The notes under the pieces: generated by a model
What the model saw: the letters and a program-made list of their open reading frames with translations, nothing else
Database searches by the model: none
What the model was told of the DNA's origin: nothing
Program-made: the position numbers and the translations under genes
Part shown: positions 10,079 to 22,644 of the stretch, piece after piece
Numbering within the stretch: the stretch's first letter is position 1
Layout of the letters: the number at the start of each line of letters is the position of its first letter
DNA from: Sialis fuliginosa
Taxonomy: Eukaryota; Arthropoda; Insecta; Megaloptera; Sialidae
Reading direction: 5' to 3'
Assembly (NCBI GenBank): GCA_961205875.1
Contig: OY540820.1
Coordinates: 11,346,001 to 11,410,000 of the forward strand
Length of the DNA: 64,000 nucleotides

Positions 10079-12110
10079 TAAATCCCTAGGCTTTTTATCT
10101 AGGCAATATAATCAATTTTGATAGCTTTTAGAATTTTCGTTGATCTGTTTGTTCCGACCCAAAAAAAATTAAACCAATTTTGATGGAATTTTCATTGTTG
10201 GAAAACCTTAGATGCAAGAATTAGTTTAGGGTAGGCTCATATTATGGGAAAACAATTGATATTTTCTTATACAAATTACAAAAAAAAACACATGTAGTTT
10301 TTGATGGGCGAGTCCATGGAATGGATTCTACAATGTTTATGCTAATCAAAATTAAATTTTTAATATTAATATTTTATAATATGAAATAACACCTGAAAAG
10401 GGACTCTTTTTTTACTAACTTCATTATATTATTAGGTTTGTAAAATACTCATTAGTACCTGTAACGGGCATTACAAATTTCGGAAGGCTATTTAAGCTAA
10501 GTTATTAAGTTAGGTAAATCTCCAAAAACTCTTATTCCATTGATGTGTTTTTTTGTATACTGTGACTTTATTAATATAGGCAGATGTAAACATAAAAATG
10601 AAACTAGACTGTATGTTTAACTATTTTTAATGAATTTTGATATAGATAATTTTTACTTCATTGCTTGGAGTTGTTAAATGTTAAGTGATTTTTAAAATAA
10701 TATGTAATATTTATTGTTTCTTACCATTTAGGCGTCAATTTATGAAGTAGTGAACTTTTTACGCAAAAAATAAATAAATCATAAAGTCAGTAAAAGTAGC
10801 GGTTAGTCTGGATTCGCCATGAATCAAGAATTTATTTTTAATAATTGAATTTGAAAAAAAGTTGTGGAGAATGTTTAGTACAAAACATAACTATACATCA
10901 ACGATAGGTAAATGATTAAGAACTCTTTTTACTTACTACAAAGGGTTGAAATTCAACCGCTTTCAAAGAATATATCATTTTAATAGCAAGTATTAGAGTC
11001 TACAGTTCACATTAGACAATTTTAGATTTGCCTTTATCCCATTTCTCATTTCCAGCCGAAACCGTGCTGACGTAAGAATAGGTTCATGATTTCGTGCTTA
11101 AATAAATTTCTGAGTAACGTACAAAATAGTTTCTGAAATAAATCCCTAAAGCTGGCCAATCAATCAGACTACCATCCGGCCCTCTTCACGTAGTTTTAAA
11201 TGTTAGTGCAGGGAAAGGGGTACCTTCCTCTCGCTATTACAACTATACAGAGCATTCGGTGACGAATTGATACTAAATTTGGATATGTTAATCGAATTCT
11301 GTGTCACGTTCTGATGGATAGAAAACTGCGGATAAAAATAAATTGATTTTAAGCTCTTTTAGTCATGTTTTGTAAATGATATGGGGTATTTGGTGTGACG
11401 ATAGATTGACGTTGTAAACAAAACGTGTTTTAATGAAAAATCGATTTAATTTTATAATGGTTTGGATAATTAATTTGTTTTCAAAATTAATTGCTATAAA
11501 TAATTATTTTTTTATGTACAGGGTAATTTTATGTTTTTTTTTACTAAAAATAAATAAATAAACTAACTAGATACGTAATAAATTCACGAAGGATTACATG
11601 TATGTACTCATTAGGTGAAATCTTAACGACTAAAATAAATTAATTTGAATGTTCATTCGATTGTGGTATTCCAAATCATTCCAATGTTTCGATTGTTCAT
11701 TTATGTAATAAATTCTACATCTACAAATAACTATTAAACGTTACTACAAAAGCTTTTAATTCTATAAATATCTTATCAACAATATCCAATATTAGAAAAT
11801 TAGTAATTAATGTTCTATAAATGTCAACAAATCTATATAATTTAGTTTTCCCTACTCGATCAAACACATTAGACTTATTTAAGTATTGAGGAAAGTAGTC
11901 CCGTTAATTAAATAAATAGAAACGTGAGTATTCAGTAAAATGAAACCTAAATGTAAACATGATGCACATAGAGTAAAGAGAGCGAGAGAGAGACAAGGGG
12001 AAAGTTATCTATTATTTCGACATCAAGATATTTGCGATAGTTATTATTAATCAAGGATCTTTTATTAAATGCACAATGCACATGATTCTGTCATTGTCTT
12101 TTATTTCATA
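10079..12110. other. Intronic stretch without recognised features
   Basis: AT-rich, no exon-like segment seen. GAGAGAGAGACAAG purine run near 11978. Confidence 0.4.
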
Positions 12111-12588
12111 CTAGCTGCTACCCGCGGCTTTGCTCACGTGGATTTCGAAATCCCTATCCACATGATATTGTTTCCACCGGATCGAATGAAAGCAATTACA
12201 ACTCTTCATATGTGACAGGGGGTGAAATATTAAATATTTCTTATTTTTGGTTTTCATTCATTATACAAAGAGATAGAGGGTTGTTTTCCCCCCTAAAACC
12301 CTCGCTCCCGTGCTATTTTTCTCGCCGGATCGAATAAAACCAATTCCAACCTTTCATATGTAACGAAGGATAAAATATCAATTACAATAAATTATAAATT
12401 TTTCCACCCCCTTGCAATTCCTTAGGGTTTGAATTTTCGAGATACGAAGTGGCCTATGTCCATCCTCGGAATGCAAGCTATCTCACTGCCAAATTTTATC
12501 AAGATCGGTTCAGCTGTTTAGCCGTGAAAAGGTAATAAACAGACAGAGAGACAGACACACTTTCGCTTTTATAATAATATTAGTATGG
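12111..12588 (-). mobile_element. CTAGT-ending interspersed element (Lep1/Helitron-like or RTE-like)
   Basis: One end reads TACTAGCTGCTACCCGCGG with TTTGCTCACGTGGATTTCG. The other end has AACAGACAGAGAGACAGACA, CACTTTCGCTTTTATAATAA and TATTAGTATGGAT. Read on the - strand it ends in ...GCAGCTAGTA. The same two kinds of end recur (degenerate) at 59190-59640. Known: widespread insect elements carry these ends and have been classed as Helitron-like or retroposon tails. I cannot decide which from this copy. Confidence 0.5.
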
Positions 12589-14381
12589 ATTATTCAATTA
12601 GCACAAAAAAACAATAAAGTACATAAAAGATTAAAATGTTAAATCGTCTAATGTTATAAAAACGCTATATGACAAAAAGACGTTGTCATTTTATTTTGAA
12701 AAATGACAGTTGCAATATTGATTACTAACTTGTGCTCCGTTAAAAAGACTTTTACAAAACAACTACAAGTTTTCTCAATACGATGAAAAACACACGTATC
12801 GAATGAAAAACAATCAGTGCAATGCATGCAAGAGGTGTCTGATCGTTTTGTTTTTGTTCTTGCTGAGAAAACCACACACTATCTATGTACGGTAGTTAAA
12901 TAAACTGCATTTTCTGGAAATAAGAGTTATATATTCTTTAGATACGATTCTTATTGAAAATTGTTGATGTCAGTATTTTGGTAGTGTTTTATTCCACCTG
13001 AAAGTATACATTCAATAACATTCGTACTGATAAGACATGGTACCTTTTGTTATTTATGGTGACAGCAAATTATAAATCCACCACTGGATTCCTCTTTATT
13101 TTATTTTATAGACCATGTTACTCTTACATGAAGGGTGCAGTTACAAAATTTCAGTTGATTAGTTCATTTTAGTACCTACCAGAATATTTGATTAGTGAGG
13201 TAAATGTCAGTTACTTTGAATTAAAATACTGGGTGGATAAAAAATCGTCTCATATTTCACGTCGAAGTACTATGGAATTATACAATTTAAAATGGTCTTC
13301 TAATCCTGTGAGCATTTCTAGCTTTATTATTATTGGAGTTAGAGGATCATTTATATAATGGCATTGTCAAAAAAAAAACAATTGAGTAATACATCAGGTA
13401 TAAAACAAGATAAGTATACAAGTATTAAATTAAATAATAGAAAATATTGAAAAACAGTATGCATATATTATTTTAAAAGCAGGGCCGTAACTAGAGGCTC
13501 GGAAGCCCCGGGGCAAGAAGTGACCGAGAGGCTCCAAGAATATGCAAAAATGACCCGGATGATTGAAAAAATAATTATAGCTCAAAATACAATTTTTTTT
13601 ATTATATTTTGAATGTGTATTGTATTTTTATATTAAATTTATTAAAAGTGTTTAAAACTTCATTAATGTTGTCAGGATATACTTTTTCAATATTCTAATA
13701 TCGATACATACAACGATGTGTCTCTGGTGTTTAATGCTGTCATAATGAAGGTACTTCTGTAATAATGTCATTTACGTATCGATAATAGAATTCTGGTTTG
13801 TATGTTAATTGATTTATAGACAGCTACATTCAACATCTTCCATTACTATATTAGTAATTACATATGCAATGGAATTGCGGATAACCAATGCAATAGCTAA
13901 TTTAGTAATGGAAAAGCTTGAATGAAGCTCACTAAACCAATTAACACACAAATCAGCATTGATACGTAAATGACATAATTACTTTTGTATTTATGTCATT
14001 GCATATTCATATTCTGATAGCATCAATGAAATTTAAAAAAATTAAATTTTGAATATATAATTAGAGATTGAAAAAATAGTTTTTCAACTATTGCATTTTT
14101 ATTACATATCTCCACCGTTTTCAGAAAACTGGTTTGATTGAACACAATTTGAAATCAACTATTTGCAACTACCTTTCCAACTATTTTAAAACTATTTGCG
14201 ACACTTTTTACTGCTTCGTTTGCACTAATTATTATTAAATCGCAAAAAACTATTTATTAACTATTTTCCGAACAAAAATTCAACTAGTAACTATTTCATT
14301 GAAAATAACAACTATTTTTCCAATCTCTAAATATAATATAAAAATTCACAAAATATAATATATTTTTTACATTTATACGAA
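12589..14381. other. Intronic stretch; possible hAT end at 13483
   Basis: Mostly AT-rich DNA without genes. CAGGGCCGTAACTAGAGG at 13483 begins a GC-rich patch (to ~13540) of the kind seen at hAT-type termini; no matching inverse end was found. Confidence 0.3.
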
Positions 14382-15144
14382 TATACCTTTTACAGTATAA
14401 ATTCACACTTATGAAACATAATTTCACATTAACGAAAACTAATTTCACACAAATGAAATATAATTTCACATTAAAGAAAACTGATTTGACACAAATGAAA
14501 ACAGAATTCACGTATACGAAAATTAATTTAACAAGTGTGAAATTAATCAATCAATGCAGATTTAAAAGTTTTTTATTTCTTATAATGTTAAATATACATA
14601 TTAATTATATCACAATTTCAATAAGGTCTTCCTGACGCAATGATGTAATTAAATCTCTTAAATTTCCACATTAGCAATGTTTTTTTAAGTGGAGTTCCTT
14701 TAAATCTTTAGTAAAACGACATATCCAGGGCAGAAAGCATGTATATTATTGTATATATTGAACTATACATGTGCTTACAACAATCAGCACCTATAATTTT
14801 AGAATTTTGAATACGTATTTTAGAAGACATTGTTCTTATTAAATGTTGTGAGGTTCGGGTAACCCCTGTGGAGAGGCCTAGGGTTAATATAATAAAGAAT
14901 AAAAAACCTTTAAAAATGTATTCTTTTGTTGAAATTAATTTTACACAAAAAATTTTATTTTCCTATAATTATGTGAATTCTGTTTTTATTTGTGTGAAAT
15001 CAGTTTTCTTTAATGTGAAATGATATTTCATTTCTGCGAAATCTGTTTTCGTTAATGTGAAATTATATTTCATTTTTGCGAAATCAATTTTCGTTAGTGT
15101 GAAATTATGTTTCATAAGTGTGAATTTATACTGTAAAAGGTATA
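14382..15144. mobile_element. MITE with subterminal ~24-bp tandem repeats, mirror-image arms
   Basis: Left end TATACCTTTTACAGTATAAA then TTCACACTTATGAAAC; the right end is its inverse (TTTATACTGTAAAAGGTATA). Each arm then repeats a TTTCACA-n4-5-GAAAA unit about every 24 bases for roughly 150 bases (14400-14550 and 14969-15130), in opposite orientation. Because the unit length is a multiple of three and has no stop in two phases, both strands read as repetitive open frames (NFTLTKT-like). I regard that as a by-product, not a gene. The interior 14640-14930 is unrelated. Confidence 0.7.
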
Positions 15145-15662
15145 GATATTTATTCTGTAATTTTGGCTTTAATATAATAATATTACATATCCAGATAATA
15201 TAAATGGAATACTTCAATGTATATTTTATGGATGTATTCTGAAATTGTTAGTGTATGTTATCGACATAAGATATATAGAAAGACATGAATAGAAGACAGC
15301 TATTTCCCTTTTTCGTGAGGTTTACGATGAAATCGATGATGCTTAACCTCAAATGTCAGTAGACGTATTTTTTAATACACGATGATCCCCACGCACTGTC
15401 ATGTTTTTCACAGATATTTCGACGCTAAAATACAAACTTTTTTATTTTACTTTTCCAAGAGAATTTGTTTTGTTGTAAACAAAATCTGTAAATAAATAAC
15501 AGTAAAAAGAAACAACAACTTTGTCGTGTAAAGAAATTCATTGATTTTTAATATCTATTTCAATGAAATGCTTAGTTATCGAAAACGGATTGTTTTTAAA
15601 TTTTATATTATAATAATCACTGATGTAAGTGTTCTTAGGAACTATAATGAATAAAAATAATT

Positions 15663-16054
15663 AAAGTAAATGCACCAGTTATGGCGCTACAAGAGAAGAA
15701 ACCCTATTAATCTCACTTTGTATTAATCTCACGTTTGTCCGTCCTAAATAGCTTGTAAACTATATAAGCTAGAAACTTAAAAGAAAGAATCGTCAAATTT
15801 GAAAGGATGTAAAGCAGTTGCTATAATAATATAATAATTAATAAATAAATTATACTAATAATTAGTTTAAATGTCCACCATTTTGAAACCTATTGGCGGA
15901 TTGTCATCAAATCACGCTATAAGATAGTTAAATGTATATAGATTAACATTCAGAAATGGTAGTAATCAAATATCAACACATATTTCTAATTCAGTACAAT
16001 TAATCAAAAATTTGCCATTATTGGGGTCCTTGCCAAGACTGGTGCCACTACCTA
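15663..16054 (+). mobile_element. MITE family A, copy 3
   Basis: Starts AGTAAATGCACCAGTTATGG and ends TGCCAAGACTGGTGCCACTA-CCTA. The first half is shortened compared with copies 1 and 6. Confidence 0.7.
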
Positions 16055-16269
16055 ATAGACTTATATATATAAATATGTACAATGTATGTACCTACATTAC
16101 ATGCATATATATATATATATATTATAAAATATGGTCTAACGTAATAGCTACACATTTGTTAGATTAGAATGCTGTTGCCCTTGGAAAGGATTTTTGAAAG
16201 AGATGATAAGTGAATGATGACTTTACAAAATAAATTGATACAATAAGTCAAGGTCATTGATCCAGCAAT

Positions 16270-16487
16270 ATGCAAATTGACAACGGCACTAACGTTTTCT
16301 AAAAACAAATTTCGGTTTCACATTCTGAAGGGCGGTCGCTTTTAATTCTGACCACATATTAGTCGTTGGGTTAAAGGATGCTGCCGGACGAATTGTTTCA
16401 AATTTAATTAGAGTTGCGGTTTTTATTATCCTAACAATAAAGATTCTAGAAATTTCTATTGTTACATAACTTTTTGTCAATTTGCTT
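16270..16487. repeat. ~218-bp segment bounded by short inverted GCAAATTGACAA
   Basis: GCAAATTGACAA at 16271-16282 and its inverse TTGTCAATTTGC at about 16476-16487. The interior is less AT-rich than its surroundings and keeps a 63-codon open frame on the - strand with no recognised domain. A MITE is possible, chance is also possible. Confidence 0.25.
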
Positions 16488-16884
16488 ATGAATATCTATA
16501 TAATAATAATAATAATATCTAATAATCTGGCACTATACAAAACAATAAACTCAATATTAAATGCATGGAACAAAAAACATATATCTATAGGTGCATTCCT
16601 TGACATATCAAAGGCCTTTGACTGTATTATTGCAGAATTATTATGTACAAAATTATATGACTACGGTATAAGAGGAGTAGCTCTTGAACTAATTAAATCT
16701 TACCTTACAAAGAGTTGAAATTAATATAAAGAAAGGGAATTAATTTAATTAACTATACATTCTTCTCAGACTTAATCTGTTGAAGCGGGAGTGCCTCAAG
16801 GCTCAATATTAGGCCCACTATTATTTTTGTCATACGTTAATGAAGTCGCTACAGCAATAAACGAAAATTTATTTCTTTTAAATT
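16482..16884 (+). pseudogene. Non-LTR retrotransposon reverse transcriptase fragment
   Basis: The reading frame of 16482-16718 contains the RT motif A region (GAFLDISKAFDCI) followed by KLYDYGIRGVALELIKSYL. After in-frame stops at 16716 and further on, the same frame resumes at 16779 with VEAGVPQGSILGPLLF and YVNEV (motif B region). This order is that of jockey/I/RTE-clade reverse transcriptases. The catalytic YVDD/FADD box, endonuclease and 3' tail are missing. Since the frame is kept while stops have accumulated, it decayed mainly by point mutation. Confidence 0.8.
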
Positions 16885-17433
16885 ATATTTTTCCTGTTAT
16901 AAAATTGATGTATAATATCTTATACATAGATATATAATTATTTTTGTAATCGAATATGTTTTTTTTTCATTTTCCGGTGTGTAATATACCAAGTACTTAC
17001 TATTTTATTCATCTCTATTATTATTGAAATATGTTGAATATCCTTTTTCATATTGGCGATTTTTGTTGGATTAATTCATACTTCAAAACTAAAATAATTA
17101 TGAAAATATATATCCTGTTTCTTGATATAACCCGTGAGTTAAGTTTTTTATGACGGACATTTATATCGCATATTACAGGATGTCAAAACTTTAGCTATGA
17201 AAACAACAAACATGAAATTCACAGTTATTGTCGGCAGTCGGGTACCTCTGTAGAATATTACGGAAACCAAAAAACCTCTAAAACTCACAGACCTTATTAT
17301 TAAAAATAATACAAACAAAATTAATTTCATCATCAACGTTTAGGTACTTATTTCAGTGGAAATAGGATTTTACAATGTAGAAGCCATTTAAATTCATAAT
17401 TACAAATTAAATTCAATTAATTATTAGCAACAA

Positions 17434-17908
17434 TAAGGTACTGGCACCAGTCTTGGATATGACTCCAGTATTGGCTATTTTTAAATTAAATGTACTGAAT
17501 TAGAAGTATCTGTTGGTATTTGATTACTACTGAATATTAATCTATATACATTTAACTGTCATGTTGTGTGATTTGATGACAATCGGCCAATAGGTGTCAA
17601 AATGGTGGACATTTAAACTAATTATTAACGATTCATTATTATTGACGATTCATTCATTTACATATTTTGTGTCGTAGTACTTATCATTTTGTAATCGTTA
17701 GCGAGTGTCCATCACTGCGTGCTCATTACTGGATTTACTTTAACCATTACTGGAGAAAAAACATAGGTAAATAAAATAAATGGCTATAACTTAAAAACAA
17801 ACTATATTTGTGGATTTTGCTAATTAAATAAATAAAATAATAGTTACGTCAATCACAAAAACAGTAAACCTTGCTCTTATAGTGGCGATAACTGGTGCCA
17901 GTACTTTA
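17434..17908 (-). mobile_element. MITE family A, copy 4 (inverted)
   Basis: TAAGGTACTGGCACCAGTCT at the left; ATAACTGGTGCCAGTACTTTA at the right. The CAATCGGCCAATAGGTGTC block and inverted decamers are present. Confidence 0.75.
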
Positions 17909-19520
17909 TCATATTAAACGAATCTGTAATTATTATTTTTGAAAATATAATTAACAGTTATTAAGATTTAAATAAGTATATGCTCCAATTAAATTACTTG
18001 TTTACACTGATTTTGTCGATATGTACCAAGGTTTCTCATTTGTAGATTGATAAATCTCAAGTATTTTCATACAATTCTTCAATCGCATAAATCGTATTAA
18101 GTGACCTTTATGTATGATTTAAAATATTTCTAATCTCATATGTATATACATGTATGCGAAGGTCTGCTCGCATATGTTTATATATATTAACATCATTTGT
18201 TTAAATGTATCAACTGGATTAACTGATTTAAAATTAATTTATTCAAAATTTAAATTGTAAATAATTATTTTAAATATATGTACATATGACTACATATATA
18301 TTTCTATTAATACTAATTACTTCTAAATACATATATTGATAGTATACGCGTAGCGTAAGTCAGTATTCTAGGAAATCTATTTGTAAATTCTCGTTAGGTC
18401 TAGAAAAAGACAAAGGTAAAAGAAAAATGACGAATTATTATATTAACCCATTAACGCCCAAAAGGAAACAAAAACATGCAGAAGATTTAAAAAAAATGAA
18501 ATTAAGTACACATACAATATATTTAACGAAATATTACAACAAAAACTTTTTATATTTAGAAAAAAATAACGGTGTGCATTCGAGTAAGTTTTGGTAGATA
18601 TGAAGTCTATTTTATGTGAGTTAAAATATAGAACGGGTGATTTTTTTTTGTTACAAGTTAATTTTTTTTAACTTCTTTTTTTTGTTAGTATAAAATCTGT
18701 CGTGTGACTTTTCTAGATTAAAATTTCAATTGTTAATATTTTTATTTTTTAGAACGGTACATTTAATATAAGTAGGTAGGTATATGCACAAAAAATATAT
18801 AGACTCAAAATTAAAATATCGTTTATATTTATATTAAAATTTATCAATTTTAAGAACTGTAAATAGTATTGAAATACGAACTCTTCAATGGTCAAAGTGA
18901 TGATTGTCATTTTAAAAATAAATTTTAAATATATTATATTGACTTATAATTAGTCATTTTAGCTTCAATTTTTTTAATGTGCAAAATAGCCAAAAAAATT
19001 AAGGGATAGGGATGCTTTAGGGATAACTATATTAGGTTTTATTTAAATATATTGATAATAAACAACATATACCTATTGATTATTCATAACCGAAAATTGA
19101 ATAGTTATTCATTTGTGATGAAAAACCGTAAATTTACTTATAGGTATACATCTACCTTTGTTCAAAAACACTGTGTATGTACATTAATTAACATAATATC
19201 GTTGTAAAGACGCTCCAAAAGCAGCGAGTATTTGGAGTATGTTTACGAAGATATCTAAGATATTTTCATGGAATTTACAATATTGTTTTATTAATTTTCA
19301 CCGGCTTGAATGCTTCACATAAATTTTTAACCGAAATTAATTCGGAAAACTTATCGCGTCTCTATGATGAAAATAATTCCGATTATGTTTTGTTATAAAT
19401 ATTATTTTACCGACTTCCTTTGTTTCTTTGAACATTTTTCATAAAATTTCATTTTCACCTATTTTAAGGTGATAAAAAAAATATGTCAAAAAGGATTTTA
19501 GAAAAATTTATTTTTATGAG
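17909..19520. other. Intronic AT-rich stretch, nothing recognised
   Basis: Low-complexity AT with TATATA runs near 18145-18190 and 18285-18300. No exon-like or element-end signals found. Confidence 0.4.
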
Positions 19521-19930
19521 TTTCAAAGCTACAAGTAGACCCAGGAACAATTTCACGGCATTTAACTTCGATTGGCAAAACAAAAAAGCTTGATAACTGG
19601 GTGCCACACGAATTAAGCGAAAATCACAAAAATCGTCGTCACAAAATTTATTCTATGCTTCTTGTACGCAACAAAAACGATCAATTTTTGGAACGTATAG
19701 TAACGTGCGATGAAAAATTGGTTTCATATAATAATAAGAGACGTTCAGGGCAGTGGCTGAAGCTCCTAAACACTTTCCAAAGCCAATTTTGAATCCAAGG
19801 AAGACAATAGTGACCGTTTGGTGTTCTGTACAGGGATTAATCCGATATAACTTCTTAAATCCTGGTGAAACAATTACAGCAGAAAGGTATTGTCAACAAA
19901 TTGATGAAATGCATACAAAAATTCGGTTAA
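19521..19930 (+). pseudogene. mariner-family transposase fragment
   Basis: The frame through 19521-19792 reads VDPGTISRHLTSIGKTKKLD, then WVPHEL (the conserved mariner WVPHEL box) and LERIVTCDEKLVSY, which covers the TGDEKW region with one catalytic Asp of the DD34D triad kept. Near 19750 the match moves to the next frame (APKHFPKPILNPRKTIVTVW, GLIRYNFLNPGETI, YCQQID), showing a frameshift. The start, the first catalytic block upstream and the HQDNARPH-type end are absent, as are terminal repeats. A dead internal remnant in the receptor intron. Confidence 0.85.
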
Positions 19931-21420
19931 ATTTTGAATTATATAAGTTTAAAGTTTATAATAAAAAAACAATATTTAATTTTATTAAGGTGTAAATAGG
20001 TTCTCCATCCATATCCTAACATGATCCTCAAACACGTATTTAAAAACATAATTTTTTAACTCATATTATTACGGGTTTACGACGGGTTGAATCTCATCGT
20101 TTGCGAATTACTTTAATATTTCATAAAATTTAAATAATGCACAAAATTCGAATAAAAACATCATTAATGAGATTCTGGAGACAATAACTTTATATTAAAA
20201 TTTAATTACACTTTTTTAAGATAAAAAACTGTTTAACATACTCATTGCATTATTATTCGTTGATATAGATGTAACAATAATATTTAATTTAAAATGTAGA
20301 CGCGGACATTTTTAGTTTTGTATCCACGCGTAGGCCATAATTGTATAAGGTTTGGAATTAATTCTAGAATAGTACTGAAGCATTAAATAACAGAAATTTA
20401 ATCAGTTTCTGTGTATTTAATTATTATTTATTACCTTTGTAAAGCAGTATTATTAAAATTAAATTGCTTTTCTGTGTATCTGAACAGAATTACTAACAAA
20501 AATTGTTTTGTGGAAAATTTTATCGCGGATTTTTGGTATTATTATAACGGCCAACGTTTCGTCGCACAGGGAGAGGGTAATATTGGTATTTATACATAAA
20601 TAATTACATTGAATTTTATCTATAAAAGCCTGTACATAATATGAATGAAATATGTCATGAAATAAGTTTGTTAAAAAATAAAAATCTTATATATTGCATT
20701 TGTTTTTATTAGTGTTATTAATTATTAAGGTTGAATATATTATAAAAATCTTTCAGAAAAATAATGCGTAATTAAAGATTGATTTAAGGTCACGTTTTTA
20801 AAGAGTGGCGCCTACATGACATTGCCGATTGTTTTTTTTTGTAACCTTCAAGAGATTCAAAATATACCATGAAAATTGCAAATTAAATGCTATTATATAC
20901 TTATAGGTTTAGGTAAAATATTCATTAAATATGTATTTGATATATAGATATATTTATACAATATTTGTTCTATCAGTCATAACATGATATTATAGTTTTT
21001 ATGAAGTACATAGTACTTTGTAACTGTAAAACACATTGAAATGGTCTTAAAATATTCATCTTAGTTTGTTTAGTTTTCTGTAGTTAAAATTAAAATCATT
21101 ACATTTTATTAACGTCCATTGTAGGTATATTAATAACATCGAAATAAGAACAATCATTCTGACAATAATTTACTATGATTTATTCTTGAATTATTTGGTT
21201 TTTATTGGATTTTTCTTCTTGTGAGGTATAATCAGTAATCGTTATTATTTAAAGTTAAACGTTTTCTACTCTGTTTCATATTTGGGACTAATCACGTTCT
21301 ATTTTTTATTGTCGAAATTTTTAGTTCTCTTCGCCAAATCATGAGAAATATGTGAGTAGTAAGAAAACATTTTTCATGACCCCTTGTATAACGAAAGTGT
21401 GATTAATTAATAATATAGAC
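19931..21420. other. Intronic stretch, nothing recognised
   Basis: AT-rich; no gene or element ends seen. Confidence 0.4.
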
Positions 21421-21881
21421 CAGCGGTTCTTAAACTTATGTAGTTTAGGGACCCCCTTTTGAATAATTATTTCTCAAGGACCCCCTTCCTGCAGGGATTA
21501 TTTTAAGAAAATTGTAAAACTGCAAGACCTTATTTTTTTGCTCCATACTTACAATTTTTGCTTTTCAACTACAATGACCTTTGTTTTTTGCATTACATTT
21601 CTTACATTTTTTTGTTTTTACAACTGCAATGATCTTTTTTCCACACATTTTATTATTTTATTTATTTATTAAACATTATTTCAATTTTTTGCGCTACACA
21701 AATTTGTTTTTACAACTGCACTTTTCATTTTTACAACTGCAGAAACAAGCTACTCACTAAAATAACCCTTGCCTCCTTGATAGAAAAACAAAGAAGGTCG
21801 TTAGATACAAATTAATCACTTGTAAATAGAAATACATATAAAAGTACTTTAATTTATGCCAAACATGTTTAAGAACCGCTG
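21421..21881. mobile_element. hAT-type MITE, copy 2, with 8-bp target duplication
   Basis: CAGCGGTTCTTAAAC to GTTTAAGAACCGCTG, flanked by ATATAGAC at 21413-21420 and 21882-21889 (perfect 8-bp duplication). Near the right end it lacks about 55 bases present in copy 1 (the ACGGACCCTCAC to GGACCCTAG part), with the junction in a TGTTT repeat. It lies ~115 bases downstream of the cuticular gene's stop. Confidence 0.88.
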
Positions 21882-21928
21882 ATATAGACAATGGAAATGA
21901 AAAGACAAAATATTATATTTAAATAAAA

Positions 21929-21934
21929 TTTATT
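21929..21934 (-). terminator. Poly(A) signal AATAAA of the cuticular protein gene
   Basis: TTTATT on the + strand, 62 bases beyond the TAG stop in the gene's direction. Confidence 0.6.
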
Positions 21935-21995
21935 GTTAACTTAAATAACATTAAAACAAATCAGGTAGGTTTTAGTATTTTCATATACAACAATT

Positions 21996-22364
21996 CTAAT
22001 GAACGTAAACAGCTGGTCCATGGTGGACGGTTCTGACGGCAGCAACGACTGGAGCGTGGTGCACGATGGGGGCAGCATGTACAGCGTGTACGACAGGTGT
22101 GTGGTGGACTGTACGTACAGCGGCTACGACTGGAGTGTGGTGGACAATTGGTGCGGCGTGGATTGTCCTAACAGCATGGACAACTGGAGCGGCATGGACA
22201 ATTGGGGCAGAGTGGACAATTGGGGCAGCGTGGACGGTGTGTACAACTGGAGATGGGTGATGGACTACGTTACCGTGCGAGACCACGCTGTGGGTGGCGA
22301 CGACGGGAACAACTCCTGGAGCTGGGGCGGCGTAAGCGCAGGCTACGAGAGCGGCAAGAGCGAA
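21996..22364 (-). CDS. Low-complexity cuticular protein, exon 2
   Basis: A small secreted structural protein of the cuticle. After a CTACAG acceptor at 22365-22370 the exon encodes FALAALVACAYA, the hydrophobic rest of a signal peptide with an AYA-AP cleavage site. A mature region of about 105 residues follows, built of repeating AAPIVH / TPVVAAVRTVHH / VVHAVHAAP modules and ending in VYVH and TAG. Together with exon 1 (MFKL) the protein is about 126 residues. Val/His/Ala/Pro repeats without an R&R chitin-binding domain are typical of the low-complexity (CPLC-type) cuticular proteins. The long open frame that runs upstream of 22364 (to 22460) is intron read-through and should not be annotated as protein. 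Confidence 0.88.
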   Translation of the reverse strand, partial: FALAALVACAYAAPAPGVVPVVATHSVVSHGNVVHHPSPVVHTVHAAPIVHSAPIVHAAPVVHAVRTIHAAPIVHHTPVVAAVRTVHHTPVVHAVHAAPIVHHAPVVAAVRTVHHGPAVYVH

Positions 22365-22487
22365 CTGTAGAATTAAACAATTATTGTTAATATTTATGTA
22401 ATACAATATTATTATAACAAACAACAGACAAAAACTATGGTTATGACTTATCAAATACAAATCCCCTAACCATAAAAATTGTAAGAG

Positions 22488-22540
22488 TTTAGACTTACAC
22501 GTGTTTCAATAGCAATGCTATCATCATCAGAGTCTTAAAG
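22488..22540 (-). ncRNA. Hammerhead-ribozyme-like motif of a Penelope-like element
   Basis: On the - strand the order is AGACT, CTGATGA, a T, GATAGC-ATT-GCTATT, GAAAC, ACGTGTA, AGTCT. AGACT and AGTCT form helix I. GATAGC/GCTATT forms helix II after one extra U. CACGTG can only form a minimal, palindromic helix III, and GTA is in the cleavage-triplet position. Known: Penelope-like retroelements carry hammerheads with very short helix III in their terminal repeats. The extra U next to the core deviates from the canonical form, so activity is uncertain. It lies ~105 bases 3' of the fragment's stop codon. Confidence 0.5.
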
Positions 22541-22644
22541 ACACTAACTTAAAACTAAATACTACGACTATTTATATACCTTAGAAACTACTGAACCGGG
22601 ACTTATCCTGGAACGGGAAACGTTGACCGTATTGGTCTGAGTCA

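Noticed and set aside
9884-10081. Similar-looking hydrophobic frames here and at 43989-44186
   Set aside because: The similarity comes from DNA-level homology between two copies of MITE family D; both strands are open and no codon-level constraint is visible.
12654-12875. 73-codon Cys-containing frame on the - strand
   Set aside because: No domain, no splice or promoter signals, surrounded by repeat DNA; cannot be supported.
14296-15217. Open frames on both strands with NFTLTKT-like repeats, resembling a repetitive secreted protein
   Set aside because: They lie exactly on the mirrored arms of a MITE whose ~24-base repeat unit is a multiple of three; no signal peptide, promoter or splice structure.
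21999-22390. Trp/Ser/Asn-rich and Cys/Thr-rich open frames on the + strand
   Set aside because: Antisense shadows of the cuticular protein exon; the - strand frame has the signal peptide and splice sites.
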